From Bacillota bacterium (GTDB taxonomy: Bacteria > Bacillota > UBA4882 > UBA10575), in assembly GCA_012735135.1 (NCBI GenBank), contig JAAYHY010000031.1, forward strand, positions 1-32,631: DNA of 32,631 bases, given 5' to 3'. The notes beneath the pieces were generated by a model. The model was not told the origin of the DNA and ran no database searches. It saw only the letters and a list, made by a program, of their open reading frames with translations. This document shows positions 24,190 to 32,510 of the stretch, piece after piece. Both the position numbers and the translations under genes were made by a program. How positions within the stretch are numbered: position 1 is the stretch's first letter; each line of letters opens with the position of its first letter.

Positions 24190-24884
24190 TCCCCCTTTGC
24201 AGCCCCCTTCTTTTTCGGCTCTTTGTTTAGATCCCAAGGCAAAAGCATCTTCCAGCGGGCCTGGGTCAGGAGTTCCGCGATAGTCGCACAAATTTCTAGG
24301 TAACGGTCCCAGCGGGCATGCTTTAACCGTTGACTGATGGCGGCCTGGGTTACACCTAAGAGTTCAGCCATCTCTACTTGGGTCCGGCCATGCCGGACCA
24401 GTTTAATCGCTTCCCGGTGGGCTTTACTCCAGTCATTGCGGAGGTCGCTTTCGACGGCAAATAGCGTATTGACCGTTCGGGTGAGGAAGGGGGAGGGGAG
24501 ACGGACGGCGACATCACTATTACTGTCGACGATCTCTTTGAGTGCCCGGTTCACTCTCGTCCACGCCGGTCCGGTATCTTCGTAAGTCTCCGGTTCTGGT
24601 TTGCCGCTGATACTGCCGACCCCTAAAGCATAATCAAACCGGAGCGGCTCCATCTCCAGGGCGGTCAGTTGAATCAGCTGCAAGATTCTAGGCGCTTCTT
24701 GCACCTTAAGGATTCCTTTAATCTCGGTCGCATCAGCGATGAATTTGCCGACGAGAAAAGGTTGGAAATAATTATTAAGTAGATCGGCGGTTTCCTGTAA
24801 AACTGCTGTTCCAGTCTTTTCCGGGGAAAGTGAGCATTTCTTTTTTAATCTCAGCTTAACGGCGGCGTAAAGAGTAGGGGGCAT
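24186..24884 (-). CDS. SatD-like protein with C-terminal helix-turn-helix
   Basis: A 232-residue cytoplasmic protein. The first two-thirds resemble the SatD family: VLQETADLLNNYF...GKFIADATEIKGILK, then LRFDYALGVGSISG and an acidic GPAWTRVNRAL segment. The C-terminus has a clear sigma-like or Xre-like helix-turn-helix, GRTQVEMAELLGVTQAAISQRLKHARW. ATG 24884 follows a perfect AAGGAGG site. SatD proteins are linked to acid or stress response in streptococci, usually next to SatE; no SatE-like membrane protein is here. A DNA-binding regulator role is inferred from the HTH. Confidence 0.72.
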   Translation of the reverse strand: MPPTLYAAVKLRLKKKCSLSPEKTGTAVLQETADLLNNYFQPFLVGKFIADATEIKGILKVQEAPRILQLIQLTALEMEPLRFDYALGVGSISGKPEPETYEDTGPAWTRVNRALKEIVDSNSDVAVRLPSPFLTRTVNTLFAVESDLRNDWSKAHREAIKLVRHGRTQVEMAELLGVTQAAISQRLKHARWDRYLEICATIAELLTQARWKMLLPWDLNKEPKKKGAAKGD

Positions 24885-25134
24885 CCGAACCCCTCCTTTT
24901 TTACAATCATAACTTCATTCTATAATTCGTAATCTTCAAGGAAATTCCTCTTATTCCCCCTTATTATAAGAGCCGGTGTTAATAAAATTTTAAGCGGAAA
25001 CAAAGATAAAACACCAGTTTACGCCGGAGCTCGCGCGAAAAATCCATATTGTACCGGAAGAATCGGAAAAGGCAGGGGAAAAGGTTTTCTTCGCGAATAA
25101 TGCAATGATTCTAAAGAACAGAAGGTAAGGAGAG

Positions 25135-25884
25135 ATGAAAATGGGGCGCCAGAAAAAGTTTTTACTTTTATGGGGCCTGATTTTTGGGGTGGCCTTAGCC
25201 TTTAGTTTAAGGGGATACGCCGGTTTTTTTGACGAATTGGAATTAAGTCTGGAAAAACAGATCGGCCGGAGCGGTTACGAAAGTATTATTGCCGAGTATC
25301 AAGTGGTTAGGCTTTCGCCGGAGGAAGAGGAGCGTTTACAGAATATCTTTGACCGTCTGGTCGCGGCCTGCGGGCGGAAGAACGAACTGGAATTCAGCCT
25401 GACAGTGGTGGAAGACAAGACCGTCAACGCCTTCGCTTTGCCGGCCGGCTACATTTTTGTCCACACCGGACTTTTGGCCTACGTAGAAAGCGACGGGGAA
25501 CTGGCGGGCGTCTTAGCCCATGAAATTGCCCATGTGGACCGGAAACATAGTATGAGCGCGATCAAACGTCAGCTGGGAATGGCTCTTTTGTTTCAATTAT
25601 TCTTCAGCGACGCCAGTGAAGAGATCACGAAAATCGGGAATCTGGCGCTTAATCTGACCCAGTTGGGGTACGGCCGGGAGGCCGAGTATGAAGCCGACCG
25701 TTACGGCGTTTACTTTATGGAGAAGGCCGGTTACTCCCGGAACGAGATCCTGAATTTCTGGCGCCGCTTGGTAGCACAAACCGGGGGCGGGGAAGACCCG
25801 GTTATCCTCCAGTTATTCTCGACCCACCCGCCAACGTCGGAGCGGATTAAGAAAATCGAGGCCCTGCCGACCCCCGCTCTGTGA
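25135..25884 (+). CDS. M48-family zinc metalloprotease (exported)
   Basis: A 249-residue envelope protease. Residues 1-29 form a signal peptide or anchor (FLLLWGLIFGVALAFSLRGYAG). The zinc site HEIAHVDRKHS (HExxH) and the third ligand Glu in AEYEADRYGVYFMEKAGY are present, as is the upstream GYIFVHTGLL strand typical of BepA/LoiP-like M48 proteins. It ends soon after STHPPTSERIKKIE, so it lacks the TPR tail of BepA. Such proteases process or clear outer-membrane and envelope proteins, again fitting a cell with an outer membrane. ATG 25135 has AAGGAGAG upstream. The 250 bases before it hold no gene. Confidence 0.9.
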   Translation: MKMGRQKKFLLLWGLIFGVALAFSLRGYAGFFDELELSLEKQIGRSGYESIIAEYQVVRLSPEEEERLQNIFDRLVAACGRKNELEFSLTVVEDKTVNAFALPAGYIFVHTGLLAYVESDGELAGVLAHEIAHVDRKHSMSAIKRQLGMALLFQLFFSDASEEITKIGNLALNLTQLGYGREAEYEADRYGVYFMEKAGYSRNEILNFWRRLVAQTGGGEDPVILQLFSTHPPTSERIKKIEALPTPAL

Positions 25885-25907
25885 TTTGGATTGGCCAACA
25901 AGAACCC

Positions 25908-27443
25908 TTATTCCCACTCGATGGTTGCTGGCGGCTTCGAAGTGATGTCATAAACGACCCGGTTGACGTGGGGAACTTCATTAACGATCCGGTTGGCGAT
26001 GCCGGCCAGTACTTCCGGGGGGAACCGGAACCAGTCGGCGGTCATCCCGTCATGGCTGGTCACCGCGCGCAGGGCGACGGTGTAAGCATAGGACCGTTGG
26101 TCTCCCATCACCCCAACCGAACGGATATCGGGCAAAACGGCAAAGGCTTGCCAAATATCCCGGTAGAGGCCGGCTTTTTTGATCTCTTCCACGAGGATGG
26201 CATCGGCTTCACGAAGCAAGTCCAGTTTTTCCCGGGTCACTTCACCCAAGACCCGAATGGCCAGACCCGGACCGGGGAAGGGATGACGCCAGACTAACTC
26301 CTCGGGAAGCTGCAGTTCTTGACCAACCCGGCGTACTTCATCTTTGAACAAATGTTTCAGCGGTTCAATTAGTTTAAACTTTAGATCTTTGGGAAGGCCA
26401 CCAACGTTATGGTGGGATTTGATCACGGCGGCGGTCTCGGTCCCGCTTTCAATCACGTCGGTATAGAGGGTGCCTTGAACCAGGTAATCGATCTTTCCTA
26501 ACCGGGCAGCCTCCCGTTGAAAAACCCGGATGAACTCATGCCCGATAATTTTCCGCTTTTCCTCCGGGTCCACGACGCCGGCCAGTTTGCTCAAGAACTC
26601 GTCGGCCGCATCCACCTGGATCACTTTTATGTTGAAAAGACGGGTGAAGGTATCCATAACTTGCTTGGCTTCACCCTTACGTAAGAGGCCGTGGTCGACA
26701 AAGAGACAGGTTAGCCGGTCGCCGATGGCCCGGTGGACCAAGACCGCGGCTACCGAACTGTCAACGCCGCCGGAAAGCCCGCATACCACTTGCTCATCGG
26801 GACCAACCATTTCCCGGATCTGCCGGACGGTGTCTTCGATGAAGGAGCCCATCGTCCAGTTTCCGGTGAGGCCGGCGATTTTAAAGAGGAAATTTTTAAG
26901 AAGATCCGTGCCGCGCGGAGTATGGATCACTTCCGGATGGAACTGGACGGCATAAAAACGTCTTTCCGGGTTACCCATGGCCGCCACCGGGGTATTAGCG
27001 GTGGTGGCCAGGACCGTAAACCCGGGGGGCACCGCTTCCACCAAGTCGCTATGGCTCATCCAGACGGTTATTTCCTGCTCCAAACCGGCAAACAAGTCAT
27101 TTTCCTCTTGAACGGCGAGGGTGGTTTCGCCGTATTCATGGCGTTCCGCCGCCCGGACGACACCACCCAAATCTTTGGCCATCAATTGCATACCGTAGCA
27201 GATCCCGAGGATTGGCAGTCCCAGCTGGTAGAGACGGTGGTCCGCGCCGGGCGCACCGGGAGCAGAGACACTTTTCGCTCCCCCGGAAAAGATTAAAGCC
27301 CGGGGATTGAGGGCTTGAATCTGTTCTACAGTGGCGCGATAGGGTAATATCTCACAATCGACTTGCAGTTCCCGAACCCGCCGGGCGATCAGTTGGGTGT
27401 ATTGCCCGCCAAAGTCAAGAATAACTACTGTTTCGTGCGTCAA
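25908..27443 (-). CDS. guaA: GMP synthase (glutamine-hydrolysing)
   Basis: A 511-residue enzyme converting XMP, ATP and glutamine to GMP in the last step of guanine-nucleotide synthesis. The N-terminal class I amidotransferase has [20 protein letters not shown], the nucleophile Cys in [11 protein letters not shown], and the His/Glu pair in FHPEV. The ATP-pyrophosphatase part has the P-loop [17 protein letters not shown] and a C-terminal dimerisation domain ending in the invariant [11 protein letters not shown]. Full length. I prefer TTG 27443: GAGGGG lies seven bases upstream and the GTG at 27458 falls inside that site. Own promoter upstream; no purine riboswitch is recognised in the leader. 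Confidence 0.97.
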   Translation of the reverse strand: MTHETVVILDFGGQYTQLIARRVRELQVDCEILPYRATVEQIQALNPRALIFSGGAKSVSAPGAPGADHRLYQLGLPILGICYGMQLMAKDLGGVVRAAERHEYGETTLAVQEENDLFAGLEQEITVWMSHSDLVEAVPPGFTVLATTANTPVAAMGNPERRFYAVQFHPEVIHTPRGTDLLKNFLFKIAGLTGNWTMGSFIEDTVRQIREMVGPDEQVVCGLSGGVDSSVAAVLVHRAIGDRLTCLFVDHGLLRKGEAKQVMDTFTRLFNIKVIQVDAADEFLSKLAGVVDPEEKRKIIGHEFIRVFQREAARLGKIDYLVQGTLYTDVIESGTETAAVIKSHHNVGGLPKDLKFKLIEPLKHLFKDEVRRVGQELQLPEELVWRHPFPGPGLAIRVLGEVTREKLDLLREADAILVEEIKKAGLYRDIWQAFAVLPDIRSVGVMGDQRSYAYTVALRAVTSHDGMTADWFRFPPEVLAGIANRIVNEVPHVNRVVYDITSKPPATIEWE

Positions 27444-27472
27444 TCTTCTTCCCCTCACTTACTTTCAGCCTT

Positions 27473-27501
27473 ATCTTAAAATCTAATTTATTCCATAACA
27501 A
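27473..27501 (-). promoter_or_regulatory. guaA promoter
   Basis: On the minus strand TTGTTA (27501-27496), 17-base spacer, TAAGAT (27478-27473). The expected start leaves a leader of about 25 bases, too short for a riboswitch. Confidence 0.65.
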
Positions 27502-27603
27502 AAAGGAGATTCCTGCGCCCGGTCCACAGATTACTTTTAGTTTATCCGTTTTTTAACTTTTTTTAGCCAAAAGCTTATGGTCTCCGGCACTAAGTAACAA
27601 ATC

Positions 27604-27632
27604 TTGACATATGCCCATAACAATGTTAGTAT
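27604..27632 (+). promoter_or_regulatory. Orphan promoter upstream of candidate small RNA
   Basis: TTGACA at 27604-27609, 17-base spacer, TAGTAT at 27627-27632. It faces right, away from guaA, and no protein gene follows on this strand for more than 2 kb; only a terminator hairpin does. Confidence 0.65.
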
Positions 27633-27638
27633 CCGACA

Positions 27639-27757
27639 AAGTTAGGTGGACAAAGGCTATTAAAAGGCTATTATCAGGTAAAAGCATAGTAATCGATTGC
27701 TACCCATACCCAATTACCCATTAAAAGCAGGACAGTTTCATGAGCGGTCCTGCTTTT
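27639..27757 (+). ncRNA. Candidate ~120-nt small RNA
   Basis: Defined by the orphan promoter at 27604-27632 and the hairpin at 27723-27757. The predicted RNA has a tandem AAGGCTATTA repeat, a near-palindrome TAGTAATCGATTGCTA able to fold, and then an unpaired C-rich stretch with three ACCCA units just before the terminator stem. C-rich single-stranded motifs of this type in Gram-positive small RNAs pair with G-rich ribosome sites. It matches no RNA family I know. The hairpin may simply end the DUF4363 transcript from the other strand. Confidence 0.4.
27723..27757. terminator. Bidirectional terminator
   Basis: AAAAGCAGGAC / GTCCTGCTTTT, 11 perfect pairs with a 13-base loop and T-runs of four in both directions. 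It can serve the candidate small RNA (plus) and the DUF4363 gene (minus). Confidence 0.8.
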
Positions 27758-27832
27758 CTGTATGTGGGGAAACCATATTGATCTATTTCCAAGCGGACGA
27801 GGCCGACGGACAAAAGCGGTGTCCAGCCGGCT

Positions 27833-28198
27833 TTATTTACCCAAGTCCTCCCAGGTTTCTTCCAGTTCTTTTAATTCGGCCAAAGCCCCGCCTCTATCTT
27901 CAGCTGCGATATATCCTTGCAGCCGGGCCAGACTATGGCGGAAATTATTGATCTCGTCCCGTTCTTCACTGAATTGGAGGCGGCGGACCACTTTCCGCCA
28001 GGCTACTTCCAAGCGCTTTGCATTTTCGCCGGCTACGGGCCACTGATCTTGGGAGATCAGCATCGCTATGCGTTCAAAATAGGGTGGAACCGGATCAGCT
28101 AACCCGTAAGTTTTCAAAACCGTCCCGCTATTCATCAGGACCACAAAAAGGGCCAATGCTAAAGCGGGAATTACTTTGGCCAGGAGAAAGCGGCTCAT
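27833..28198 (-). CDS. DUF4363 family membrane-anchored protein
   Basis: A 121-residue protein with one N-terminal hydrophobic segment (FLLAKVIPALALALFVVLM) and a helical outer part (WPVAGENAKRLEVAWRKVVRRLQFSEERDEINNFRHSLARLQGYIAAED), matching the DUF4363 family of spore-forming Bacillota. These genes often lie beside DUF421 genes, as here; the order is DUF421, then DUF4363 after 134 bases, same strand. ATG 28198 is preceded by AAAGGGGATG. Function unknown. Confidence 0.8.
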   Translation of the reverse strand: MSRFLLAKVIPALALALFVVLMNSGTVLKTYGLADPVPPYFERIAMLISQDQWPVAGENAKRLEVAWRKVVRRLQFSEERDEINNFRHSLARLQGYIAAEDRGGALAELKELEETWEDLGK

Positions 28199-28332
28199 CT
28201 TTCATCCCCTTTTTTCTTTGGTCTCTTTGCGTTGTTCTCCTTTTCAACGATTCTGCCACCATCTATGGCTCTGCCGATAATCTTCTTACGGTCGGGGTGA
28301 GCCTCCCAATTAAGGTAACCACCCGCTTAGCT

Positions 28333-29061
28333 CTATTTAATGCTTTGGAAATCGCTCAGGTCTGTTACCTTTGGTAAGCGGTCTTGGTAGCGGTTGACGT
28401 AAAGCTCGCCTTCGGTGTTGAGCAGGGCGAGAAATACTTCGCGGTGGTTTTGGATCCCTTGCGCGCTTAGTTGTTTTTCCAGCCAGGTCCGGTCCAGGTT
28501 AACCCGTTCCAGGTTGGCATCGATAATACGCCCGTCGTAGATGAGTTCGGTGCTCAGTCCTTTATATTTTGTCGGAATATTTAAATCGTCAGGGGTGACC
28601 GGGGCATACTGGCTCTTACGCAAAACCGAAATACTCCCGTTGGTTTCTAAAATTGCGAATTCCACCGTCTTTAAGTCAAATATATTCTGGTGGCGCAGCT
28701 GCATCAGGAGTTCATCGAGGGTATAACGCATCTTCCGTAAATTTCTCTCCATAATCTGACCGTTCATGATCAGGATGACCGGTTCACCGTTAATATATTT
28801 GGCAACGGCGCGGGAACGCAAGGTGATCCACTGGAGAAACCAAACGGCCGCCGTCCACGTCGCCAGTCCTACCCAATGGGGCCACGCCCGGCTGGATAAG
28901 TCGGTGGTGAGGGAGGCGGCGATGGAGCCGATGGTAATCCCGAGAATATAGTCGAAAAAGGTTAATTCGCTGACCTGTTGTTTCCCCAGGATGCGGGCGA
29001 AAATCAGGAGGGTAAAAAAGGAAATGAGGCCCCGGACAAATACGACTGCCGCTTCGTTCAC
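28333..29061 (-). CDS. DUF421 (YetF-like) membrane protein
   Basis: A 242-residue protein of the YetF/YcaP family. Three N-terminal helices (FVRGLISFFTLLIFARILGKQQV, FFDYILGITIGSIAAS, WVGLATWTAAVWFLQWITL) precede the two-part cytoplasmic domain: INGEPVILIMNGQIMERNLRKMRYTLDELLMQLR, then VEFAILETNGSISVLRKSQ, a known pattern of the family. GTG 29061 with a GGTGAG site. YetF-like proteins in spore formers have been linked to germination or membrane functions. It is complete, unlike the copy immediately upstream. Confidence 0.85.
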   Translation of the reverse strand: MNEAAVVFVRGLISFFTLLIFARILGKQQVSELTFFDYILGITIGSIAASLTTDLSSRAWPHWVGLATWTAAVWFLQWITLRSRAVAKYINGEPVILIMNGQIMERNLRKMRYTLDELLMQLRHQNIFDLKTVEFAILETNGSISVLRKSQYAPVTPDDLNIPTKYKGLSTELIYDGRIIDANLERVNLDRTWLEKQLSAQGIQNHREVFLALLNTEGELYVNRYQDRLPKVTDLSDFQSIK

Positions 29062-29075
29062 GCGCTCACCACTTT

Positions 29076-29636
29076 TCAGAAAATATTAGGCACCATTATT
29101 TTTTCCTTTTGCTTGTGATCGATGTATAATTCACCGGTTGATTTTAGTTCAGCCAGGAAAATTGTTTCCGGATTCGGCGCGCCCGCTTTCTTGATTTCCT
29201 GGTATAACCAGTCGGTGCTTAGCTTGGCGTATTTTAAATTGTTATATTGAATCTCGCCGTCAATAATTAACGGGAGAGCCAGTCCTTCATACTCCGTATT
29301 GATTTGGAGATCTTTTGGTTGGACCGGGCGGTTTTGGGATTTGGGCAGCACCGAAAGGTTACCGTTGGGTTCTAAGATGGCATACTCCACAGCGGACAGA
29401 TTGGCGTACCCTTGGAGGCGGAGCAAGGAGAGGAGAAAAGGGAGGTTTATCCGGTTTTTCCTCAGCTCTTCCCGGCGGATCTTACCATTGGCAATGAGGA
29501 TACTGGGTTTTGCATCCACATTGTAAAACCCTTTACGCAAGGAGAGCCAACCGATAAAAACGGCCATTAAGGCAATAAGCAGCGAACCGACAAATGCTTT
29601 GGAGCTGATTTTATAGACCAGCGGTTCAGCAGCGAC
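29076..29636 (-). pseudogene. 5'-truncated DUF421 gene
   Basis: A second DUF421 copy. The frame is open from 29636 and starts in the middle of the membrane domain (EPLVYKISSKAFVGSLLIALMAVFIGWLSLR), then continues with a full cytoplasmic domain (DAKPSILIANGKIRREELRKN, VEYAILEPNGNLSVLPKSQ) to a normal stop. The first one or two helices, about 45 residues, are missing. The only ATG, at 29567, has no ribosome site. A TGA blocks the frame at 29637-29639. The sequence upstream is unrelated, so an insertion or deletion removed the 5' end. It ends 14 bases before the intact copy. Confidence 0.7.
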
Positions 29637-29696
29637 TCAACGCTGCCGGCCACTGCTCAAGCCGGGCGTCGGCGCTAATCTCGGCAAAAAGACCCG

Positions 29697-29745
29697 CCAA
29701 CTTGCCCGCGTTAAAGCGAAAAGACAGATTCCACGGGCAAGTTGG
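29697..29745. terminator. 12-bp inverted repeat, possible Dps-gene terminator
   Basis: CCAACTTGCCCG and CGGGCAAGTTGG pair perfectly across a 25-base loop. On the minus strand the stem is followed by CGGGTCTTTTT, so it may end the ferritin-like gene transcript. The loop is long for a terminator, and the repeat lies in the foreign-looking segment that truncates the DUF421 copy. Confidence 0.4.
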
Positions 29746-29818
29746 TGCGGCCGCTATGTTTTCCGGAGCAGTTAGCTCCTAAGGGGGCTTGCTTTCGGGC
29801 TTACCTTTATTACCTTAG

Positions 29819-30562
29819 TTATTGCAGTTTGCTACCGGGATCCATCGGTCGATCTCCGGCAATATTCCCCTCCCCGCTAAGGAGATGTTCCATTCCACGG
29901 ACAAGGGTATCATCTTCGAGCACACTGTAGAGATGGTAACCTAGGTCTTCCCGGTCCACCAGTACTTCCTCGAGGACTTGCACGGTCCCAAAGTCATGGA
30001 GTTCATGGGCGCGGGCAATGGTCTGCCTCATCATTTGCTGGAGTTTTAATTCATGTTCCAGGTCATTACGGAGGAAATCCCGGAGGGAATAACGGCCTTC
30101 CGCTTCATGTTTGATGTAGGAGAGATCATGCTGCGTAACCGGGTGAGCCGTGGGGACTACGCCCAACCGGGCTACCCTTTCGCCGATCATATCAATATGC
30201 TTTTGGGTCTGTTCGATGTGCTCTTCCAGGAGGTGGTGGATACTGATGAACCCCTCAGCGCCTTCGCTCATCCAGTGGTGTTTATTATACTGGTGCAAGG
30301 CAACATTGAGGGCGCATTGGTGGTCATCAAGCATTAAGCCGATCTCCAGGCGGACTTCATAAGGAAGGGAGATCCCGGCGCCAATTTGCTTGGCGGTCCT
30401 GGGTGGTTGACGTAAGATCATGGTATGATCGGTGTGATGGCCGGGCATTTTGGGGTCAAAACCCGATTTGGTCAGGTTGAACGTTCCTTGAAAGTTGGTC
30501 ATATTCGTCATTACTTTGTTGATTTCCATGGTTGATTGGGTCATTGGTTGTACATTGTCCAT
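29819..30562 (-). CDS. Dps-like ferritin-family protein with N-terminal extension
   Basis: A 247-residue protein. Residues from about 70 fit the Dps/ferritin-like four-helix pattern: LEIGLMLDDHQCALNVALHQYNKHHWMSEG (the family's N-H-W motif), then HHLLEEHIEQTQKHIDMIGERVARLGVVPTAHP, and a last helix DFGTVQVLEEVLVDREDLGYHLYSVLED. Acidic and His residues needed for an iron site are present (H, D/E in the first two helices). The first 70 residues, polar with Met and Gln, are an unusual extension. Dps proteins store iron and protect DNA. ATG 30562 has a perfect AAAAGGAG site. Single gene; no PerR box is clear. Confidence 0.75.
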   Translation of the reverse strand: MDNVQPMTQSTMEINKVMTNMTNFQGTFNLTKSGFDPKMPGHHTDHTMILRQPPRTAKQIGAGISLPYEVRLEIGLMLDDHQCALNVALHQYNKHHWMSEGAEGFISIHHLLEEHIEQTQKHIDMIGERVARLGVVPTAHPVTQHDLSYIKHEAEGRYSLRDFLRNDLEHELKLQQMMRQTIARAHELHDFGTVQVLEEVLVDREDLGYHLYSVLEDDTLVRGMEHLLSGEGNIAGDRPMDPGSKLQ

Positions 30563-30728
30563 TTACACAACTCCTTTTAATTTGACTTCAAGGGTAGTTT
30601 TTGATGATGAACAAATAATATGCACCATGCTGGTAGGGTGGGGTGGTCGACAAGTTTGTTCGTGGAAGCAAGTTGTATGAATTAAAACCGGACGCGAGAA
30701 TGTTTGGGTTATTTCAGCCGATTCATAG

Positions 30729-30758
30729 TTGGTGTTCTAGCCCCAGGACAAGTATAAT
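30729..30758 (+). promoter_or_regulatory. Probable promoter of the AraC-family gene
   Basis: TTGGTG at 30729-30734, 18-base spacer, TATAAT at 30753-30758. It leaves a leader of about 120 bases. The rest of the 325-base gap between the divergent Dps-like and AraC genes shows nothing else clear. Confidence 0.5.
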
Positions 30759-30887
30759 TATGGTAAATAAGAAGGGCTGTCCGAATTATAAAAATCTAAT
30801 GGGTACTTGCAATAGATGGCACAAAAAATCGGGCATGGCGCTGAAATGAAGATTATAATGAAAGCAAGCCGGGGAGGAGTAAATGGG

Positions 30888-31727
30888 ATGAATGGATGGA
30901 TCGAGGGTATTCAAAATGCCATCGCGTATATTGAGGAGAATCTCACTGGGGAACTGAAGATCGAAGAGATTGCTGAAAAAGCATATGTTTCGGCCTTTCA
31001 CTTCCAGCGAATCTTCAGTGTACTATGTGGTTTCACCGTCGGCGAGTATATCAGAAACCGCAGGCTTAGCATGGCAGCGCAAGAACTCTCCAAAGCGGAT
31101 GCCAGGATCGTTGATGTTGCCATCAAGTATGGTTATGATTCTCCGGACAGTTTTACCCGGGCATTCACCAAATTTCATGGCATTTCTCCCTCGGCGGCGA
31201 AAACCAAAGGGGTAAACCTCAAATCGTTTGCACCGGTCAGAATCAAATTAATATTGGAGGGTGGACAAATGCTCGAGTACAAGGTTGTGGAAAAGGCACA
31301 GTTTACGGTGATGGGTAAAGCGAGGACCTTCGACACGGATACTGCTTATCGTGAGATCCCCAAGTTTTGGGAGGAACACCTGCAGAGTGAAGAAAAGAAC
31401 ATCGTTTCCGGTATGTACGGGGTCTGCATCGACAATGACGGGAAAAAATTTGAGTACCTGATCGCGGACAACTACTTACCATGGAACGAGGTTCCTGACG
31501 GCTATGAAACCCGGGTGATTCCCGCCGGAACATGGGCGGTCTTCCCGTGCCGGGGCGCCTTGCCCAAAGCATTGCAGGATGTTAACACCAGAATTTGGAG
31601 CGAATGGCTGCCAAGTTGCAAGGAATACAAGCTTGCGAGGAACTATACTATTGAACTCTACGCCCCGCCGGCAGAGAACCCGGACGATAACTACAGTGAA
31701 ATCTGGATCCCTGTGGAGAGAGTTTGA
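30888..31727 (+). CDS. AraC-family regulator with GyrI-like effector domain
   Basis: A 279-residue regulator. The N-terminus is the AraC DNA-binding domain with two helix-turn-helix units: IEEIAEKAYVSAFHFQRIFSVLCGFTVGEYIRNRRL and IVDVAIKYGYDSPDSFTRAFTKFHGISPSAAK. From about 127 it carries a GyrI-like ligand domain (MLEYKVVEKAQFTVMGKAR ... YSEIWIPV), as in Rob/SoxS-relatives and BmrR-like sensors of small hydrophobic molecules. ATG 30888 follows GGGGAGGAG; ATG 30816 opens the same frame earlier but without a site. It stands alone, with its own terminator. Confidence 0.9.
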   Translation: MNGWIEGIQNAIAYIEENLTGELKIEEIAEKAYVSAFHFQRIFSVLCGFTVGEYIRNRRLSMAAQELSKADARIVDVAIKYGYDSPDSFTRAFTKFHGISPSAAKTKGVNLKSFAPVRIKLILEGGQMLEYKVVEKAQFTVMGKARTFDTDTAYREIPKFWEEHLQSEEKNIVSGMYGVCIDNDGKKFEYLIADNYLPWNEVPDGYETRVIPAGTWAVFPCRGALPKALQDVNTRIWSEWLPSCKEYKLARNYTIELYAPPAENPDDNYSEIWIPVERV

Positions 31728-31771
31728 AATGAGTTTGCTTTGTAAATAGCCATCTTTGCCTTGTCGATCTG

Positions 31772-31815
31772 GGATTGCCGGCCGGACTCCGGCCGGCAAT
31801 CCTTAAAATTTTTTT
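31772..31815 (+). terminator. Terminator after the AraC-family gene
   Basis: A 13-base perfect stem GGATTGCCGGCCG / CGGCCGGCAATCC with a five-base loop, followed by TTAAAATTTTTTT. Confidence 0.92.
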
Positions 31816-31950
31816 GATTAAGGAATACTTCCCAGCTTAACACTATTTTTTTGATGAGTATGGATTTGAAACTCGCTTTTAAGCGGGTTTCATTTGTTTT
31901 GAAAGTTATGCGGGTTTGAGGAAAGATAGAAAAAATATAAAGGCAAGCAC

Positions 31951-31979
31951 TTGCATTAATAAATAACATATGTTATATA
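31951..31979 (+). promoter_or_regulatory. Promoter of the TetR-like gene
   Basis: TTGCAT at 31951-31956, 17-base spacer, TATATA at 31974-31979. The spacer holds a 14-bp palindrome, so a bound TetR protein would block polymerase. Confidence 0.6.
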
Positions 31980-32004
31980 ATATAAATCATGTAACATACG
32001 TTAT
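31963..32004. promoter_or_regulatory. Tandem TetR-type operators
   Basis: ATAACATATGTTAT (31963-31976) is a perfect palindrome, and GTAACATACGTTAT (31991-32004) is a near copy 28 bases downstream. They flank the -10 box and predicted start. Such paired palindromes ahead of a TetR gene are typical of autorepression. Confidence 0.75.
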
Positions 32005-32019
32005 AAGGATGGTGATGAT

Positions 32020-32364
32020 ATGGGACCCAAGGTTAAATTCACCAAGGAACAGATTATCGATACAGCTTTTAAAATAGCTCAGACAGAGGGAATCGACAGT
32101 ATAACTATGAGAAAAATCGCAGAAAAAATGGGTAGTTCAGTTGCACCTACTTATAAAGAACGGAAATACGGTATTTTGGTCCAGTGGTTCTCGGAAGAAC
32201 TGGGTTTTGCGGTTAAGACGCAAACCAAGGATGCGAAAGGGAAGGTCACTTCGACCGTTGAGTACCAAAATATTGTCGAAGGCAAGCAGCCGGATGAGCT
32301 GTTTGAGATCCCCAGCGGGTACACGAAGTTTTCAATCATCCCGAAACTACCCTTTTCTTTTTAG
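32020..32364 (+). pseudogene. TetR N-terminus fused to an unrelated C-terminus
   Basis: A 114-residue chimera. Residues 1-48 are a normal TetR DNA-binding domain (FTKEQIIDTAFKIAQTEGID, then SITMRKIAEKMGSSVAPTYK). At about residue 49 the expected continuation is lost. The rest (YGILVQWFSEELGFAVKTQT, then VEYQNIVEGKQPDELFEIPSGYTKF) reads like the end of a DUF4412-type secreted protein (from memory). An internal deletion joining two genes in frame would explain it. The TetR ligand and dimer domain is absent, so it should not work as a normal repressor, though a short DNA-binding product may still be made. ATG 32020 with a GGATGGTGAT site; terminator downstream. Confidence 0.7.
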
Positions 32365-32402
32365 AGTGGAGCGCTTTTTCTCAGAGAATACATAAAACGT
32401 GG

Positions 32403-32428
32403 AAAGGAACCGTTTGGGTTCCTTTTAT
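32403..32428 (+). terminator. Terminator after the TetR chimera
   Basis: AAAGGAACC / GGTTCCTTT, nine pairs with a five-base loop, followed by TTAT. Confidence 0.8.
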
Positions 32429-32510
32429 GACTCACGTCAACTCGTCGGCAAGATTGCTGATGCAGCTTTATTCCAATAGCCCGAGGGTATATTGCCAAAA
32501 AAGTTATCTC

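Noticed and set aside
27459-27830. Purine riboswitch upstream of guaA
   Set aside because: The promoter at 27473-27501 leaves only a very short leader, and no purine aptamer core was found in the longer upstream region.
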